Shown: positions 51,883 to 61,995, counted from the first letter of the stretch. The stretch is 64,000 nucleotides of DNA from Gaiellasilicea sp963802765 (GCA_963802765.1 CAWDJZ010000015.1:41634-105633); one strand, 5' to 3'. Made by a program: numbers and translations. The notes: generated by a model not told the origin, from the letters alone.

Positions 51883-53205
51883 CTAACGCCGGCCGCCGCC
51901 GGAGACCGTTCGCGACGCCGCGGCGACGGTCGCACGAAGACCGCGCCGCTCCAGCGACGAGCGGGCCAGCGTCGCCGCGGCGCGAAGCAGGACGCCGCTC
52001 TCGGACGAGCGGCGCCGGGGCGACGAGCCGACCCGGTCGACCAGCTCCGCGAGGGGCTCTGCGACCCGCGTCCACGCCAGCTCTTCCTGGGCCGCCCTGA
52101 CTGCGGCGCCGGCCGCTGCGTACGCGCGATCGTCGTCGAGCAGCTCCGCCAGCGCCGCCGCCCAGCCGTCGACGTCGCCCGGAGCGACGACCCGGCCCAT
52201 GCCTCTCGACTCGACGAGGTCGGCGAGGACGTCGCCTCGTGTGACGACGAGCGGCGTCCCGCAGGCGATGTGGTCGAGCACCCTCGTGCGGAACGCCAGC
52301 CTCGCCTCGAGAGAGTCGCGGTGCGCGCTCACGCCGAGGTCGGCCTCGGCGAACCAGGAGAGGCGCTCCTCGTACGGGACCCAGGCGCGGTTGAAGAAGA
52401 CGGAACGTCCGTCGAGCTCGAGCTCCTCGGCAAGCCGCACGGCGCGATCCGCCATGCTCATCTCCTCGACGGCGCTGCTCGGGTGCGTCATGCCGAGAAA
52501 CAGCAGCCTGACGTCCGACCGGTCCTCCGCGAGCCGGCCGACGGCGCGGATGACGGTCAGGGGATCGAGCCAGTTCCAGATCCCTCCGCCCCAGAGCAGG
52601 AGCCGGTCGGAGCGGCCGATCCCGGGCAGCAGGCCCTTCACCTTCGGCGTCGAGCCCGGTGGGGCGGGATCGAGCCCGAACGGCACGACGGCGACGAGCG
52701 AGCGGAGAGCCGGATCGTCCGCGTACACCTCGGGCGACAGCCGGCCCAGCGCCGCGAGCGCGCCCAGCCAGTGGTCGCGCTGCCGCTCGCTCGCGCAGAG
52801 GAACGCGTCCCCGAGCAGGAGCGCCACGCGGGTGGTCGCAACCACCTCGTCGTAGCCGACGCTCCGTGATCGGTCCCCTCGCTCTTCTGCGATGTTCGCC
52901 GCCGCCTCGACGAGCGCCGGTGCATAGAGGTCGAAGACGAGCTTCGCACCGGTCCGGCGGAGGCTGCGGATGAGGCCGAGAGGCAGGCTCTGCGCTACGA
53001 CGACATCCGCCTCCAGATCGTGCGCAGACCGCACCGACTCGGCCGCGCGGAACTCGTAGGGCGCATCCGCGATCCCGGTCCCGGGAGCCACCAGCGTGAC
53101 GTCGAACCTCCCGGCGAGCTCGGTCGAGAGACGGTGGTACCGGATCCCGGGGCCCGCCATCTGCTCCCCGACGGGATCCGTGGACCACATGACGACGCGA
53201 CGCAC
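51883..53205 (-). CDS. GT4-like (GT-B) glycosyltransferase
   Basis: From GTG 53205 (or ATG 53190) the 440-residue protein has WSTDPVGEQMAGPGIRYHRL (acceptor loop), ADVVVAQSLPLGLIRSLRRT, LVFDLYAPALVEAAANIAEE, DAFLCASERQRDHWLGALAA, LLLWGGGIWNWLDPLTVIRA, LLFLGMTHPSSAVEEMSMAD and RTRVLDHIACGTPLVVTRGD. The usual EGFG motif is replaced by an SLEARLAFRTRVLDH stretch, as in one GT4 subgroup that I recall next to GT2/rhamnosyl genes. It is divergent from the GT2 at 53227. Confidence 0.85.
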   Translation of the reverse strand: MRRVVMWSTDPVGEQMAGPGIRYHRLSTELAGRFDVTLVAPGTGIADAPYEFRAAESVRSAHDLEADVVVAQSLPLGLIRSLRRTGAKLVFDLYAPALVEAAANIAEERGDRSRSVGYDEVVATTRVALLLGDAFLCASERQRDHWLGALAALGRLSPEVYADDPALRSLVAVVPFGLDPAPPGSTPKVKGLLPGIGRSDRLLLWGGGIWNWLDPLTVIRAVGRLAEDRSDVRLLFLGMTHPSSAVEEMSMADRAVRLAEELELDGRSVFFNRAWVPYEERLSWFAEADLGVSAHRDSLEARLAFRTRVLDHIACGTPLVVTRGDVLADLVESRGMGRVVAPGDVDGWAAALAELLDDDRAYAAAGAAVRAAQEELAWTRVAEPLAELVDRVGSSPRRRSSESGVLLRAAATLARSSLERRGLRATVAAASRTVSGGGRR

Positions 53206-53226
53206 TCGCGTATCGTGCCTTGTCGC

Positions 53227-54234
53227 ATGCGGCCCGTCGTCGTCATCCCGACGTGGAACGCCTGCGGCTTGCTGGCAGACGCCGTCGCGAGCCTCGAGGC
53301 CCAGACCGTCCCGGTTGACGTCGTCGTCGTCGACAACGCCTCGACCGACGACACGCTGCAGATGCTCTCGACGCGGTTTCCCGACGTCACCGTCGTCCGG
53401 AACACGGAGAACCTCGGCTTCGGGCGGGCCGTGAACCGCGGGGCTGCGGCAGCCGGAGACGCCGACGTGATGATCCTCGTCAACAACGACGCCGTGTGCG
53501 CCCCCGACTTCGTCGCGCAGTTGCTCGAGCCGTTCGCGGATCCGGCGGTCGGCATGGCGGCGGGCGTGCTGCTTCAGGCCGCCGATCACGGCCTGATCGA
53601 CTCCGCCGGCATCGAGCTCGACACGACCCTCGGGTCGTGGGACTACCTCTGGAACCGCCCCGTCGGCGCGCTGGTCGGAGCGCGCGACCCGGTCGGTCCC
53701 TGCGGCGGCGCGGCCGCGTACCGATTGGAGGCGTTCCGGGAGCTCGGCGGCTTCGACGAAACGCTGTTCGCCTACTGGGAGGACGTCGACCTCGCGCTCC
53801 GGTTCCGGGCCGCCGGCTGGCGCTGCGTCCTCGCCCCCGGTGCGCGCGCCGTGCACGAGCACGGGCAGACGCTCGGCGCCGCGTCGCCCGCAGCGCGCCG
53901 GCTCGAGGCGTTCGGCCGCGGCTACGTGCTCGCGAAGTACCGCGTCGGCGGCCGCAGCCTGCTTCGGCGGGCGAAGATCGCGGCGCTCGACTGGCCGGCC
54001 CTCGCCGTCCACCTTGTCCTCCGGCGCGAGGCCGGGCCGGTACGCGAGCGACTGCGCGCCCGTGCCCGCGGCCTGCGCACGCCGGGCAGCCGGGCTCCCC
54101 TCGAGCTGGCCACAGTCGGCTTCTGGACCGCCCTGGCGCGCCAGGCAGCCCAGCTTCGGCTCCGCCTCTCGGGCGGGCTCCCGGCCCACTTCAGAGACGA
54201 TGCGGAAACGCCCCGACCCGACCCGACCGGCTGA
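53227..54234 (+). CDS. GT2 glycosyltransferase, rhamnosyltransferase-like
   Basis: The 335-residue protein begins MRPVVVIPTWNACGLLADAV and shows VDVVVVDNASTDDTLQMLST, TENLGFGRAVNRGAAAAGDA, MILVNNDAVCAPDFVAQLLE (metal motif NND), VGPCGGAAAYRLEAFRELGG and LFAYWEDVDLALRFRAAGWR. The ED-D and the later His (AVHEHGQT) are typical. A C-terminal helical region of about 90 residues is basic. TATCGT lies ten bases before the ATG. Confidence 0.92.
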   Translation: MRPVVVIPTWNACGLLADAVASLEAQTVPVDVVVVDNASTDDTLQMLSTRFPDVTVVRNTENLGFGRAVNRGAAAAGDADVMILVNNDAVCAPDFVAQLLEPFADPAVGMAAGVLLQAADHGLIDSAGIELDTTLGSWDYLWNRPVGALVGARDPVGPCGGAAAYRLEAFRELGGFDETLFAYWEDVDLALRFRAAGWRCVLAPGARAVHEHGQTLGAASPAARRLEAFGRGYVLAKYRVGGRSLLRRAKIAALDWPALAVHLVLRREAGPVRERLRARARGLRTPGSRAPLELATVGFWTALARQAAQLRLRLSGGLPAHFRDDAETPRPDPTG

Positions 54235-54256
54235 CCGTCGCGGTACGCTGGCCCCC

Positions 54257-55396
54257 GTGAACGAGGCCCGCATCTGGGACGACGCTGCGCTGGAGTCGCT
54301 GCGGCAGGAGTTCGGCGACGTCTACGGAGGCCGGACGGTGCTCGTCACCGGCGCGGACGGCTTCATGGGCTCGCACCTGACCGACGCGCTCGTCGAGCTG
54401 GGCGCGAACGTGCACGCGTTCGTGCGCGCCACCTCGAGCGGGGCGCTCAACAACATCGGCCACCTGCGCAAGCAGCTGAAGGTGCACTTCGCCGATCTGA
54501 CCGACCGCACCTCGATCGACTATCTCGTCCGGGAGCTGCGCGAGGCGCCCGACAAGCCGTACGTCTTCCACCTGGGCGCCCAGGCACACGTCGGCGAGTC
54601 GTGGCACCGGCCGTACGAGACGGTGATGGCGAACACGGTCGGGACGCTGAACCTGCTCCAGTCGATCGTCGACTGGGGCCTCGAGCTGGAGAAGTTCGAC
54701 ACCGCCGGCACCTCGGAGGAGTACGGCAACGTGCGCGAGGCGGTCGCGCACCACCACGACTTCGACGAGGCGGGCGCGCTGATCCTGCACGAGCGCTCGC
54801 CGATCAACCCGAAGTCGATCTACGCGACCGCGAAGGTGGCCGCCGACTTCCTGACGATGAACTACCACGACGCGTTCGGCGTTCCCGGCGTCGTGACGCG
54901 GATGTTCAACAACTACGGCCCGCGCCAGAACCCGCGCTACGTGACCGGGACGATCATCACCCAGGCGCTGACCCGGCCGACGATCGAGCTCGGCGCGCTC
55001 GAGCCGCTGCGCGACTTCTGCTTCTGCACCGACGGCGTCCGCGGCCACCTCACCGTCGCCGCGCACGGCATCCCGGGCGACGTCTACGTCTACGGCCAGG
55101 GCGAGAACATCTCGATGGGCGACTGGGTCGACCTGATCCTGCGCGTCGGCCACGAGCACGGCTTCTGGCCCGACGACCGCGAGGTCGTGACGACCCCGGC
55201 CCGCCTGCGCCCCGGCGCCACCGACGTGATGGCGCTCCGCGTCGGCTACGAGAAGCTGCACGGCGAGACCGGCTGGAAGCCGGTCGTCTCCTGGGAGGAG
55301 GGCGTCCTGCGCACGATCGCGTGGTACGCCGAGAACCGCGACCGCTGGCTCGGCCGCGTCGACTGGCTGACGAAGGAAGCCGCACCCGCGTCTTGA
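54257..55396 (+). CDS. Extended SDR sugar-nucleotide dehydratase/epimerase
   Basis: The 379-residue protein has RTVLVTGADGFMGSHLTDAL (NAD site), FHLGAQAHVGESWHRPYETV, FDTAGTSEEYGNVREAVAHH, INPKSIYATAKVAADFLTMN (YxxxK intact), MFNNYGPRQNPRYVTGTIIT and RDFCFCTDGVRGHL. The GADGFMGSH and TSEEYGN motifs resemble dTDP-glucose or GDP-mannose 4,6-dehydratases. The GTG start at 54257 lies seven bases after TACGCT. The stop overlaps the following gene as TTGA. Confidence 0.92.
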   Translation: MNEARIWDDAALESLRQEFGDVYGGRTVLVTGADGFMGSHLTDALVELGANVHAFVRATSSGALNNIGHLRKQLKVHFADLTDRTSIDYLVRELREAPDKPYVFHLGAQAHVGESWHRPYETVMANTVGTLNLLQSIVDWGLELEKFDTAGTSEEYGNVREAVAHHHDFDEAGALILHERSPINPKSIYATAKVAADFLTMNYHDAFGVPGVVTRMFNNYGPRQNPRYVTGTIITQALTRPTIELGALEPLRDFCFCTDGVRGHLTVAAHGIPGDVYVYGQGENISMGDWVDLILRVGHEHGFWPDDREVVTTPARLRPGATDVMALRVGYEKLHGETGWKPVVSWEEGVLRTIAWYAENRDRWLGRVDWLTKEAAPAS

Positions 55397-56486
55397 CGAC
55401 GGGCGCCAGGCGCGTCCGCGCCGCCTTCGTCTACCCGAACTCACGCACCGAGCTCGCCGCGGCGGTCGCGGCCGGCCTGGCGCCCGACACGGCGCTTGCT
55501 TGGCCAGAACCACCTGGCCGGCGCTCGGAATCGACGCTCGGATCCACGAGCCGCGCCTGCGTCATCGCCGAGACGGCGCCGCTCAGCCGTCTGACCTGGA
55601 ACGCGCGCGAGCTCGTCGCTCCCGTGGGAGCTGCGCGACGCCGACGTCGCGGTGACGCCGCTGGCCAACCTGCTTCCGCTTGCGGCGCGAGTCGTACGCC
55701 GTCCACGCGTGCGTCCTCTTCGATTGGGGCCTCGGCACAGCGCTCGCGCGCGCGTCGCGTCCACGAGCTCGCTTCCTGCACGCGGCACTCCGCTCCGCCG
55801 CCGCGATCGCCTGTCCCGAGTCCCGGCTCAGCGCAGACCACCTCGCTGAGCCGAGCACGGCTTCGACCCGGACCGGGTGCACACGGTCGAGCTCGGTGCA
55901 GACGAGCGCTTCTTCGCGCCTGTCGAGACGTCCGACGCGAGGACTTCGTGCTCGCGGTCGGGAAGGACATGGCGCGCGACTATCCGACGCTCGCGGCGGC
56001 CACCGCCCTCGGAGGCATCCGCACCATGGTGGTAGCCCATCGTCGCAACGTCGAAGGACTCACGGTTCCATCCTCGATGGACATCCGCCACGACCTCGAC
56101 CTGGGACCGAGCTCCGCGACCTCTACGGGCGCGCGGCGTGCGTCGTCTTGCCTCTCCGCGACAGCCGCGCGGCTGTACGGCACCGACGGCTCCGGGCCTG
56201 ACAGCGGCTGCTCGGAGGCGATGGCCTCCGGGAAAGCTGTCGTCGCGACGACGGCGTCCGGCGCTCGAGGCCTATATCGACGAAGGGCGGACCGGCGTGC
56301 TCGTGCCCCGCCGAGGACCCGAACCGCTCTCGCTGCTGCACTCCGCCGGCTGCTCGAGGACGAAGCTCGCCGCGAGGAGCCTCGGCGCGGCCGCTCGAGA
56401 GGACGGTCGAGCGGCGGTTCACGACCCGCGCGCTCGCAGCTCGGCTCGCCCCGCTCATCGTGAGCGCCGCAGGCGAGCGGGGATAG
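55393..56486 (+). pseudogene. GT4 glycosyltransferase, heavily frameshifted
   Basis: From TTG 55393 it begins RVRAAFVYPNSRTELAAAVA, AGLAPDTALAWPE, and recognisable pieces then appear in all three frames: DVAVTPLANLLPLAARV, LAVGKDMARDYPTLAAATAL, ELRDLYGRAACVVLPLRDSR, CSEAMASGKAVVATTASG, YIDEGRTGVLVP and RRFTTRALAARLAPLIVSAA to TAG 56484. At least six indels are required in 1.1 kb, more than for other genes here. It may be decaying or sit in a low-quality stretch. If intact it would be a GT4 with an EAMA-type donor motif between two SDR genes. Confidence 0.7.
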
Positions 56487-56489
56487 TCT
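56484..56489 (+). promoter_or_regulatory. Putative -10 (TAGTCT) built on the upstream GT stop codon
   Basis: TAGTCT begins with the TAG stop at 56484-56486 of the upstream gene. Exactly six bases (TTCGCC) follow before the ATG at 56496. Confidence 0.5.
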
Positions 56490-56495
56490 TTCGCC

Positions 56496-57409
56496 ATGCG
56501 CGTACTCGTCACCGGCGGCGGCGGCTTCGTCGGCTCCCACCTCGTCGAGCGGCTCGAGGCGGACGGCCACGACGTCGTCGTCGCGCGCCGGCGCGACTAC
56601 GACCTGACGCTCGAGGAGGACGCGGCGCGCCTCTTCGCCGACGCGCGCCCGGAGCTCGTCTTCCACCTCGCCGCCGAGGTCGGCGGCATCGGCGCCAACC
56701 GCGCGAACCCCGGCCGCTACTGGTACGCGAACCTGGTCATGGGCGCGCACGTGCTCGAGCAGAGCCGGCTGCACGAGGTCGGCAAGCTCGTCGTCGCCGG
56801 CACCGTCTGCGCCTACCCGAAGCACACACCCGTCCCGTTCCGCGAGGAGGCGCTCTGGGACGGCTACCCGGAGGAGACGAACGCGCCGTACGGCGTCGCG
56901 AAGAAGGCGGTGCTCGTCGGCGCGCAGGCCTACCGCGAGCAGTACGGGCTGAACACGATCTATCTCCTGCCCGCGAACCTCTACGGGCCGCGCGACAACT
57001 TCGACCTGGAGACCTCGCACGTGATCCCGGCGCTGATCCGGAAGATGGTGGACGCGACGGACGAGGTCGTGCTCTGGGGCGACGGCTCGCCGACGCGCGA
57101 GTTCCTCTACGTCGACGACTGCGTCGAGGGCCTCGCTGCTCGCCGCGGAGCGCTACGACGGCGCCGAGCCCGTCAACCTCGGCACCGGCGTCGAGACGTC
57201 GATCCGCGAGCTCGCCGAGACGATCGCCGAGGTGACGGGCTTCGAGGGCGAGATCGTCTGGGACACGTCGATGCCGAACGGGCAGCCGCGCCGCTCGCTC
57301 GACGCGACGCGCGCCGCCGAGCTCTTCGGCTTCCGCGCCCGGACTGCCGCTTCGCGAGGGGATCGAGCGCACGGTCGCGTGGTACCGCGCTCGCACGCCT
57401 CGCCGGTGA
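56496..57409 (+). CDS. fcl: GDP-L-fucose synthase-like SDR, two frameshifts
   Basis: The protein starts MRVLVTGGGGFVGSHLVERL and has LVFHLAAEVGGIGANRANPG, YWYANLVMGAHVLEQSRLHE, LVVAGTVCAYPKHTPVPFRE, EETNAPYGVAKKAVLVGAQA (YxxxK), LLPANLYGPRDNFDLETSHV and GDGSPTREFLYVDDCVEGL. Breaks near 57135 and 57345 precede the end RTVAWYRARTPRR at TGA 57407. The GGIGANRANP and CAYPKHTPVPF motifs are those of GDP-4-keto-6-deoxymannose epimerase/reductase. It implies a GDP-fucose-like sugar in the glycan. Confidence 0.88.
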
Positions 57410-58244
57410 CCGCGGTTAGCGACCTGCGGGCGCCGGCGGTCGCCGTCGCTCCGTTCGTCGCGCTCATGTGGCTCGTCGCGGCGGGCGTCGCCGCGGCGGC
57501 AGACGAGTACGACCAGGCGGCGTGGTGGCTGCTGCTCCTGAACCAGCTCGTGCTCGTGCCGGCGCTGGTCGGGCGCGGCGCTGGTGGCTCGGCCGGCGCC
57601 GTCGCAGGCGCGCGATCGGGCGCCGTCGGCGCTCCTCGCCGTCGCGCTCTGCCGGTCGTCGGCGTGCTCTACGCGCAACGCGAGCTTCCGCGACACCTAC
57701 GTCGACCGCGTGCTGCCCGAGGCGGTCGGGATCGCCGCGGGTGGCAGCCTTCGCCGGCCGGCGCGCTCCTGCTCGCGCGCGGTCGCGCTCGCTCGTCGCG
57801 GCCTGGCCGGGCGGCCGCGCTCGATCCGCGGTGCTCGCCGCAGGCTCGCGAGCGGTCGCTGGCGCCTCGCGGACGTCGCTCGGCCGTCGCCGCGCTGCTG
57901 CGCGCAGGGCGTCGGGCTCGACGTCTCCTGGGACGCCTTCGACGGCAACATGACCGGCCTGCGCGAGTACACCTGGAGCAACCGCCTGCTCCAGTGGCTG
58001 CCGCTCGCGGGCGCGATCGGCGCCGCCCGCGGCTCGCTCCCGTCGCGCTGCCTGCTCGGCGGCTGGTTCGGCGCGTTCGCGTTCGCCTGGGGCGCTTCGC
58101 CGCAGCTCGGCGTCGGCGACGGCTCCTTCTTCGTCGCGCTTCGTGCCGGCACTGCCCGCCTACTCGCTGCTCGTCGCCTGCGTCCCGCTGCTCGTGCCGA
58201 CGCTGCCGCGCGGCTCGAGCGCCTCGCGCCAGGCTCCGAGGTAG
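57406..58244 (+). CDS. Polytopic membrane protein, GT-C-like, frameshifted
   Basis: From GTG 57406 (GTGA overlap with fcl) it has VAVAPFVALMWLVAAGVAAA and WWLLLLNQLVLVPALVG as helices, then, across several frames, NASFRDTYVDRVLPEAVGIA, GVGLDVSWDAFDGNMTGLRE, YTWSNRLLQWLPLAGAIGAA, LLGGWFGAFAFAWGASPQLG and VPALPAYSLLVACVPLLVPT to TAG 58242. The extracytoplasmic loop with GNMTGLREYTWSNR is like the C-terminal half of some GT-C enzymes, but no DE/ED catalytic loop was found. It overlaps the next gene by about 85 bases at the 3' end. Confidence 0.6.
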
Positions 58245-59659
58245 TCGGCTCGCGCTCGGAGTGGAGGCCGAGCCAGTCGAAGTACGCCTCCCAGTGCCGC
58301 GAGACCGGCCCGCCGACGCGCACGTCCCAGAAGTGTCGCGGGGTCTCCTCGTCGGTGCGATAGAGCTCGACGATCCGATCCACGCCGTCCGCGTCGGAGA
58401 CGAAGTTGTAGCCGTAGTAGTGGTGGAGGGCGAGGAACCACGTCCACGCACGCAGGCGATCAGGACTGGTGCGATCCACATCCTCGTGCGCGCGAGCAGC
58501 TCCGCGATCCCGATCACGAAGAGCGGGAAGAGCGCGGTCAGGAAGCGCTGCGAGAACGAGAAGCCACCCGCCCAGAAGCCGCCCCAGACGATGTGGATGA
58601 GCAGGAGCGCGAGGGCGCTCAGCCCGAGCCCGACGAGGAAGGTCCGGTGCCGCGGTCGCGGTGGAGCAGCAGCAGGAACCCGACGACCCCGAAGAACGTC
58701 AGCGGCGTCCAGACGAAGAGGCCGCGCTTGAGCGTGAAGAGCATCTTCGCGGGCGCCGCGAAGTCGATCTTGAACGAGCTGAGGTTGTCGACGCCGCCGC
58801 CGACGCTCACCGGCTCGCGCGCTGCCCGCGAGCAGGACCGGTCGTGGCGGCGCGAGCAGCGTCGCCGGGCTCGACCGCCTGCGTTGCCCGCGGCCGCCTC
58901 CTGCGGCGGCAGGCCGTATGGGATGCCCAGGAGCAGCGGCAAGGAGAGGATGCAGGTCGCCCCGACGACCGCGGTCACGGTCGCGACGTACCCCTGCGTG
59001 TAGCGCGACGGCGGGCGAAGACGTAGATCACCCCGGCGAGCAGCACGATGTTCGCGTACCGCACCGAGATCAGCAGCGCGACGACGAGACCGAGCGCCAC
59101 CGCCACGCGCGTGGTTGCCGGATGGACGCTGAGGTGGAGCAGGAGCAGCGCCAGCACCGAGACGAGCAGCGTGTCGAACGCGTGTTTCAGCCCGGTCTGG
59201 AAGATCGCGTAGTAGAAGAGCGGCGAGCCGAGCACGGTCAGCAGGATCGCGCCGGGGCCGCCGGGCAGGCCGAGCTTGCGGATCAGCCGCCACGACACGT
59301 AGAAGAGGACGACGACCGCCGCGACCGATGCGATCGCGACGCCGACCGCGCCGATCAGGACGTGGTCGACCCAGTCGTTGTCGTTCCCGAGCCGGATCGG
59401 CCGGGAGAGGACGTAGAACGGCAGGTTCCAGAACACGGCCCCGAACTGGTAGGCGTAGGCCTCGACGTCCTCGCCGACGAGGCGGCGCATGAAGTCGTAG
59501 TAGATCGGCGCCGTCGTCGGTGAGCCGGGCCTGCAGGTAGCTGGCGGTGATGAGCAGGTAGGCGCCGATGCTCGCCACCATGCGCGGCGTGAGGAAGCGG
59601 TCGTTGCGCGCGAGGAACGCCGCCGTCCGCCGAGTGCGGCTCGGGACAGGCTGCGTCAT
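58160..59659 (-). CDS. GT-C-like polytopic membrane protein, frameshifted
   Basis: The protein starts MTQPVPSRTRRTAAFLARND, then MVASIGAYLLITASYLQARL, and in further frames YQFGAVFWNLPFYVLSRPIR, VDHVLIGAVGVAIASVAAVV, LLTVLGSPLFYYAIFQTGLK, LISVRYANIVLLAGVIYVFA, VWTPLTFFGVVGFLLLLHRD, FSFSQRFLTALFPLFVIGIA and LALHHYYGYNFVSDADGVDR. About ten helices are present. It ends GAWREALEPRGSVGTSSG at 58160. It resembles mannosyltransferase-type GT-C proteins. It follows the DUF2304 gene by one base. Confidence 0.7.
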
Positions 59660-59660
59660 G

Positions 59661-60055
59661 TCAACCGTGCTGCAGGTCGTTGCCCTTCGCGGCGCCGTCG
59701 GGCGGCCTCGCGGGAAGCTGGAGCTGGTTCTCGAGCAGCGCCAGCCGCTGCGCGAGGATCACGTTCTGGTCGGCGAGCTTCGAGATCACCGTCGAGTAGT
59801 GCAGCAGGACGAGCAGGATGAAGAGGATCCCGACCGCGAACAGCACCGCCGGCGGATAGCCGGTGACGCCGACCCAGCCGGCGATCGTGTCGAGGCCTCC
59901 CGCCAGGCCGAGAGGACGAGCAGGACGACGCCGGTCGCGAGCCAGAGCAGCGCGTAGCGCTCGCGCAGGCGCCGGCTGCGGATCAGCTCCAGCACGACGA
60001 GGATGAGCAGGATCGACGCGATCGTCGCCGCGATCGAGACGCGGAGCGGCGTCAC
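59661..60055 (-). CDS. DUF2304 membrane protein, one frameshift
   Basis: From GTG 60055, preceded by AGGAGGG, the protein reads VTPLRVSIAATIASILLILV, LELIRSRRLRERYALLWLAT, GVVLLVLSAWRE and, after a shift near 59905, AVGILFILLVLLHYSTVISK, LADQNVILAQRLALLENQLQ. Three membrane helices and a C-terminal coiled-coil are typical of DUF2304, which is commonly found directly after a Dpm1-like GT2. The frame is continuous with the GT2 upstream, with no stop between, so a fusion is possible. Confidence 0.8.
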
Positions 60056-60780
60056 GGGCTCATCCCTCCTCACCGGGACGACGCGGCGGCGGAAGATGCC
60101 GATGAAGAGCGCGAGCGTCACCTTGACCGCGTAGTAGAGGGAGCGGAGCGTCGTGATCGACGAGGAGCCGACCTCGCGCTCGCGCATGCGCACCGGCACC
60201 TCCTTGATCCGCAGCCGGTGCCGGACGACCATCACGGCCGCCTCGACCTCCGGGTAGTCGTGCGGGTAGTCGGCGGCGAACAGCCGGATCCCGCGCGCGT
60301 TCACGGCCTGGAAGCCGGAGGTCGTGTCGGTCAGCTTCTGCCGCGTCAGCAGCGAGACGAGGTGCGCGAACCAGCGGATCCCGGCGCGCCGCGCGAGCGG
60401 CGGCTGTAGTCGCGCTCGCCGCCGGCGAAGCGCGAGCCGACGACGACGTCGGCCTCGCCGCGGCCGAGCGGCTCGAGCAGCTTCGGCAGCTCCGTCGGGT
60501 CGTGCTGGCCGTCGCCGTCGAGCCGGACGGCGACGTCGTAGCCGTGCTCGAGCGCGTACTTGAACCCGGTCTGGACGGCGCCGCCGATGCCGAGGTTGAA
60601 CGGGAGGCTGACGACGGAGGCGCCTGCGGCGGCGGCTGCGGCGGCGGTGCCGTCGGCCGAGCCGTCGTCGACGACGACGATGTCGAGCTCGGGTCGAAGC
60701 GCGCGGATCTCGCGCACGACCGCGGCGACCGCCTCCTCCTCGTCGAAGGCCGGGACGATGGCGACGACGCGCTCAGACAC
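60056..60780 (-). CDS. GT2, polyprenyl-phosphate sugar synthase (Dpm1-like), one frameshift
   Basis: From GTG 60780 the protein has VSERVVAIVPAFDEEEAVAA, LDIVVVDDGSADGTAAAAAA, LPFNLGIGGAVQTGFKYALE, VAVRLDGDGQHDPTELPKLL (metal-binding Asps) and DVVVGSRFAGG. After a shift near 60405 it goes on RWFAHLVSLLTRQKLTDTTS, DYPEVEAAVMVVRHRLRIKE and LRSLYYAVKVTLALFIGIFR. It should load a sugar onto polyprenyl phosphate for the GT-C enzymes nearby. No stop separates it from the DUF2304 gene. Confidence 0.85.
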
Positions 60781-61987
60781 GGCTCGCCGCCGGCACGTCG
60801 AGCCCGACCAGCTTGAGCAGCTGCCGGGCACGGTGCGCGTAGGTGTGCTCGTCGAGCACGCGCTCGCGGGCGCGTGCGCCCATCGCCTCGGCCTCGCCCG
60901 GGTCGTCCAGCAGCCGGCGGTAGGTGGTGAGCGCCTCCTCGGCGTCGAGACGACGATGAGCTCCTCGCCCGGCTCGAACCAGCGCTCGATGCCCTCGTAA
61001 GGGTTCGAGACGATCGCGGCGCCGGCCGCCGCGAGCTCGAACGGGCGCGCCGTCGCGGAGGCGGTCACGGTCGCGTGCGAGCGGCGCGTGATGTTGAGGT
61101 TGATCCGCGCGGCGGAGATCGCCTGGGCGAACGCGTTGAACGGCACGTCGCCGATCAGCCTGGCGCGTCCGATGTCGCCCAGGAAGTCGCGGCCGCCGAG
61201 CACGAAATCGAGCTCGGGCGCGGCGCGGCTCGGGTCGCCGACCAGCGCCGCCATCCAGTCGCGGCGGAACTTGTCGCCGTAGCCGTAGAAGAAGACGTCG
61301 CTCGTCTTCTCGACGCGCCGCGGCTGGAAGAACTCGGGGTCGGCGCCCCAGAAGACCGCCTCGGCGCGGCGGGCGCCGAGCTCGAGCAGCCGGCCCAGGC
61401 CGCCCTCGGAGTTCGAGACGACGAGGTCGTACTCCGACGGGTCGGCGCCGTGGTAGTAGTTGAAGCCCGTGTCCATGCCGCCGAACTCCGGCAGGCTCAT
61501 CGGCACGTCGCCGTCGTAGAAGACGACCGGCACGCCGAAGCGCTCGCGCAGGAAGGTCGGGACGCCGCGGAGATGCGCCATCGGCACGGTGAAGACGACG
61601 ACGGCGTCGATGTCCTGCTCGCGCTCGAGGATCCGCGTCAGGTGGCGCTGCCAGCGCGGGGTCACCCAGCGCCAGATCGTCTCCCGCGCCGCCTTGTCGA
61701 ACAGCGTCTCGTCGGGGCTGTCCTCCGCGCGGCGCAGGTACCGGTCGCCCTTCATCCGCGCGAGCCCGCCTCGGACGCGCGGCGAAGCTCTCGCCCTCGC
61801 GATAGGTCGGGTTCGGCGCCGTGCGCCACCACGGGGACTCGACCGGCCGCCCGCGGTACGGGGTCACGATCAGGTCGACGCCGACCTCGTAGAGCCCCTT
61901 CCACAGCTGCCACCACGCGGGGGTGCAGCCGTACCGGAAGTCGAGATCGACGGCCGAGGCGACGGCGAGGATCTTCGGCGCCTTCAC
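60773..61987 (-). CDS. CgeB/YkvP-like glycosyltransferase, frameshifted
   Basis: From GTG 61987 the protein reads KILAVASAVDLDFRYGCTPA, WWQLWKGLYEVGVDLIVTPY, then, after a shift, ETLFDKAARETIWRWVTPRW, DAVVVFTVPMAHLRGVPTFL, FGVPVVFYDGDVPMSLPEFG, EYDLVVSNSEGGLGRLLELG, VFFYGYGDKFRRDWMAALVG, ISAARINLNITRRSHATVTA and FELAAAGAAIVSNPYEGIER. The last motif matches the CgeB donor-site. Another break at about 60945 precedes the end VGLDVPAASRV. The acceptor is unknown. It is the second gene of the minus block 58160-63264. Confidence 0.8.
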   Translation of the reverse strand: MKAPKILAVASAVDLDFRYGCTPAWWQLWKGLYEVGVDLIVTPYRGRPVESPWWRTAPNPTYREGESFAARPRRARADEGRPVPAPRGGQPRRDAVRQGGAGDDLALGDPALAAPPDADPRARAGHRRRRRLHRADGASPRRPDLPARALRRAGRLLRRRRADEPAGVRRHGHGLQLLPRRRPVGVRPRRLELRGRPGPAARARRPPRRGGLLGRRPRVLPAAARREDERRLLLRLRRQVPPRLDGGAGRRPEPRRARARFRARRPRLPGRHRTRQADRRRAVQRVRPGDLRRADQPQHHAPLARDRDRLRDGAPVRARGGRRRDRLEPLRGHRALVRAGRGAHRRLDAEEALTTYRRLLDDPGEAEAMGARARERVLDEHTYAHRARQLLKLVGLDVPAASRV

Positions 61988-61995
61988 AGCCGGAG

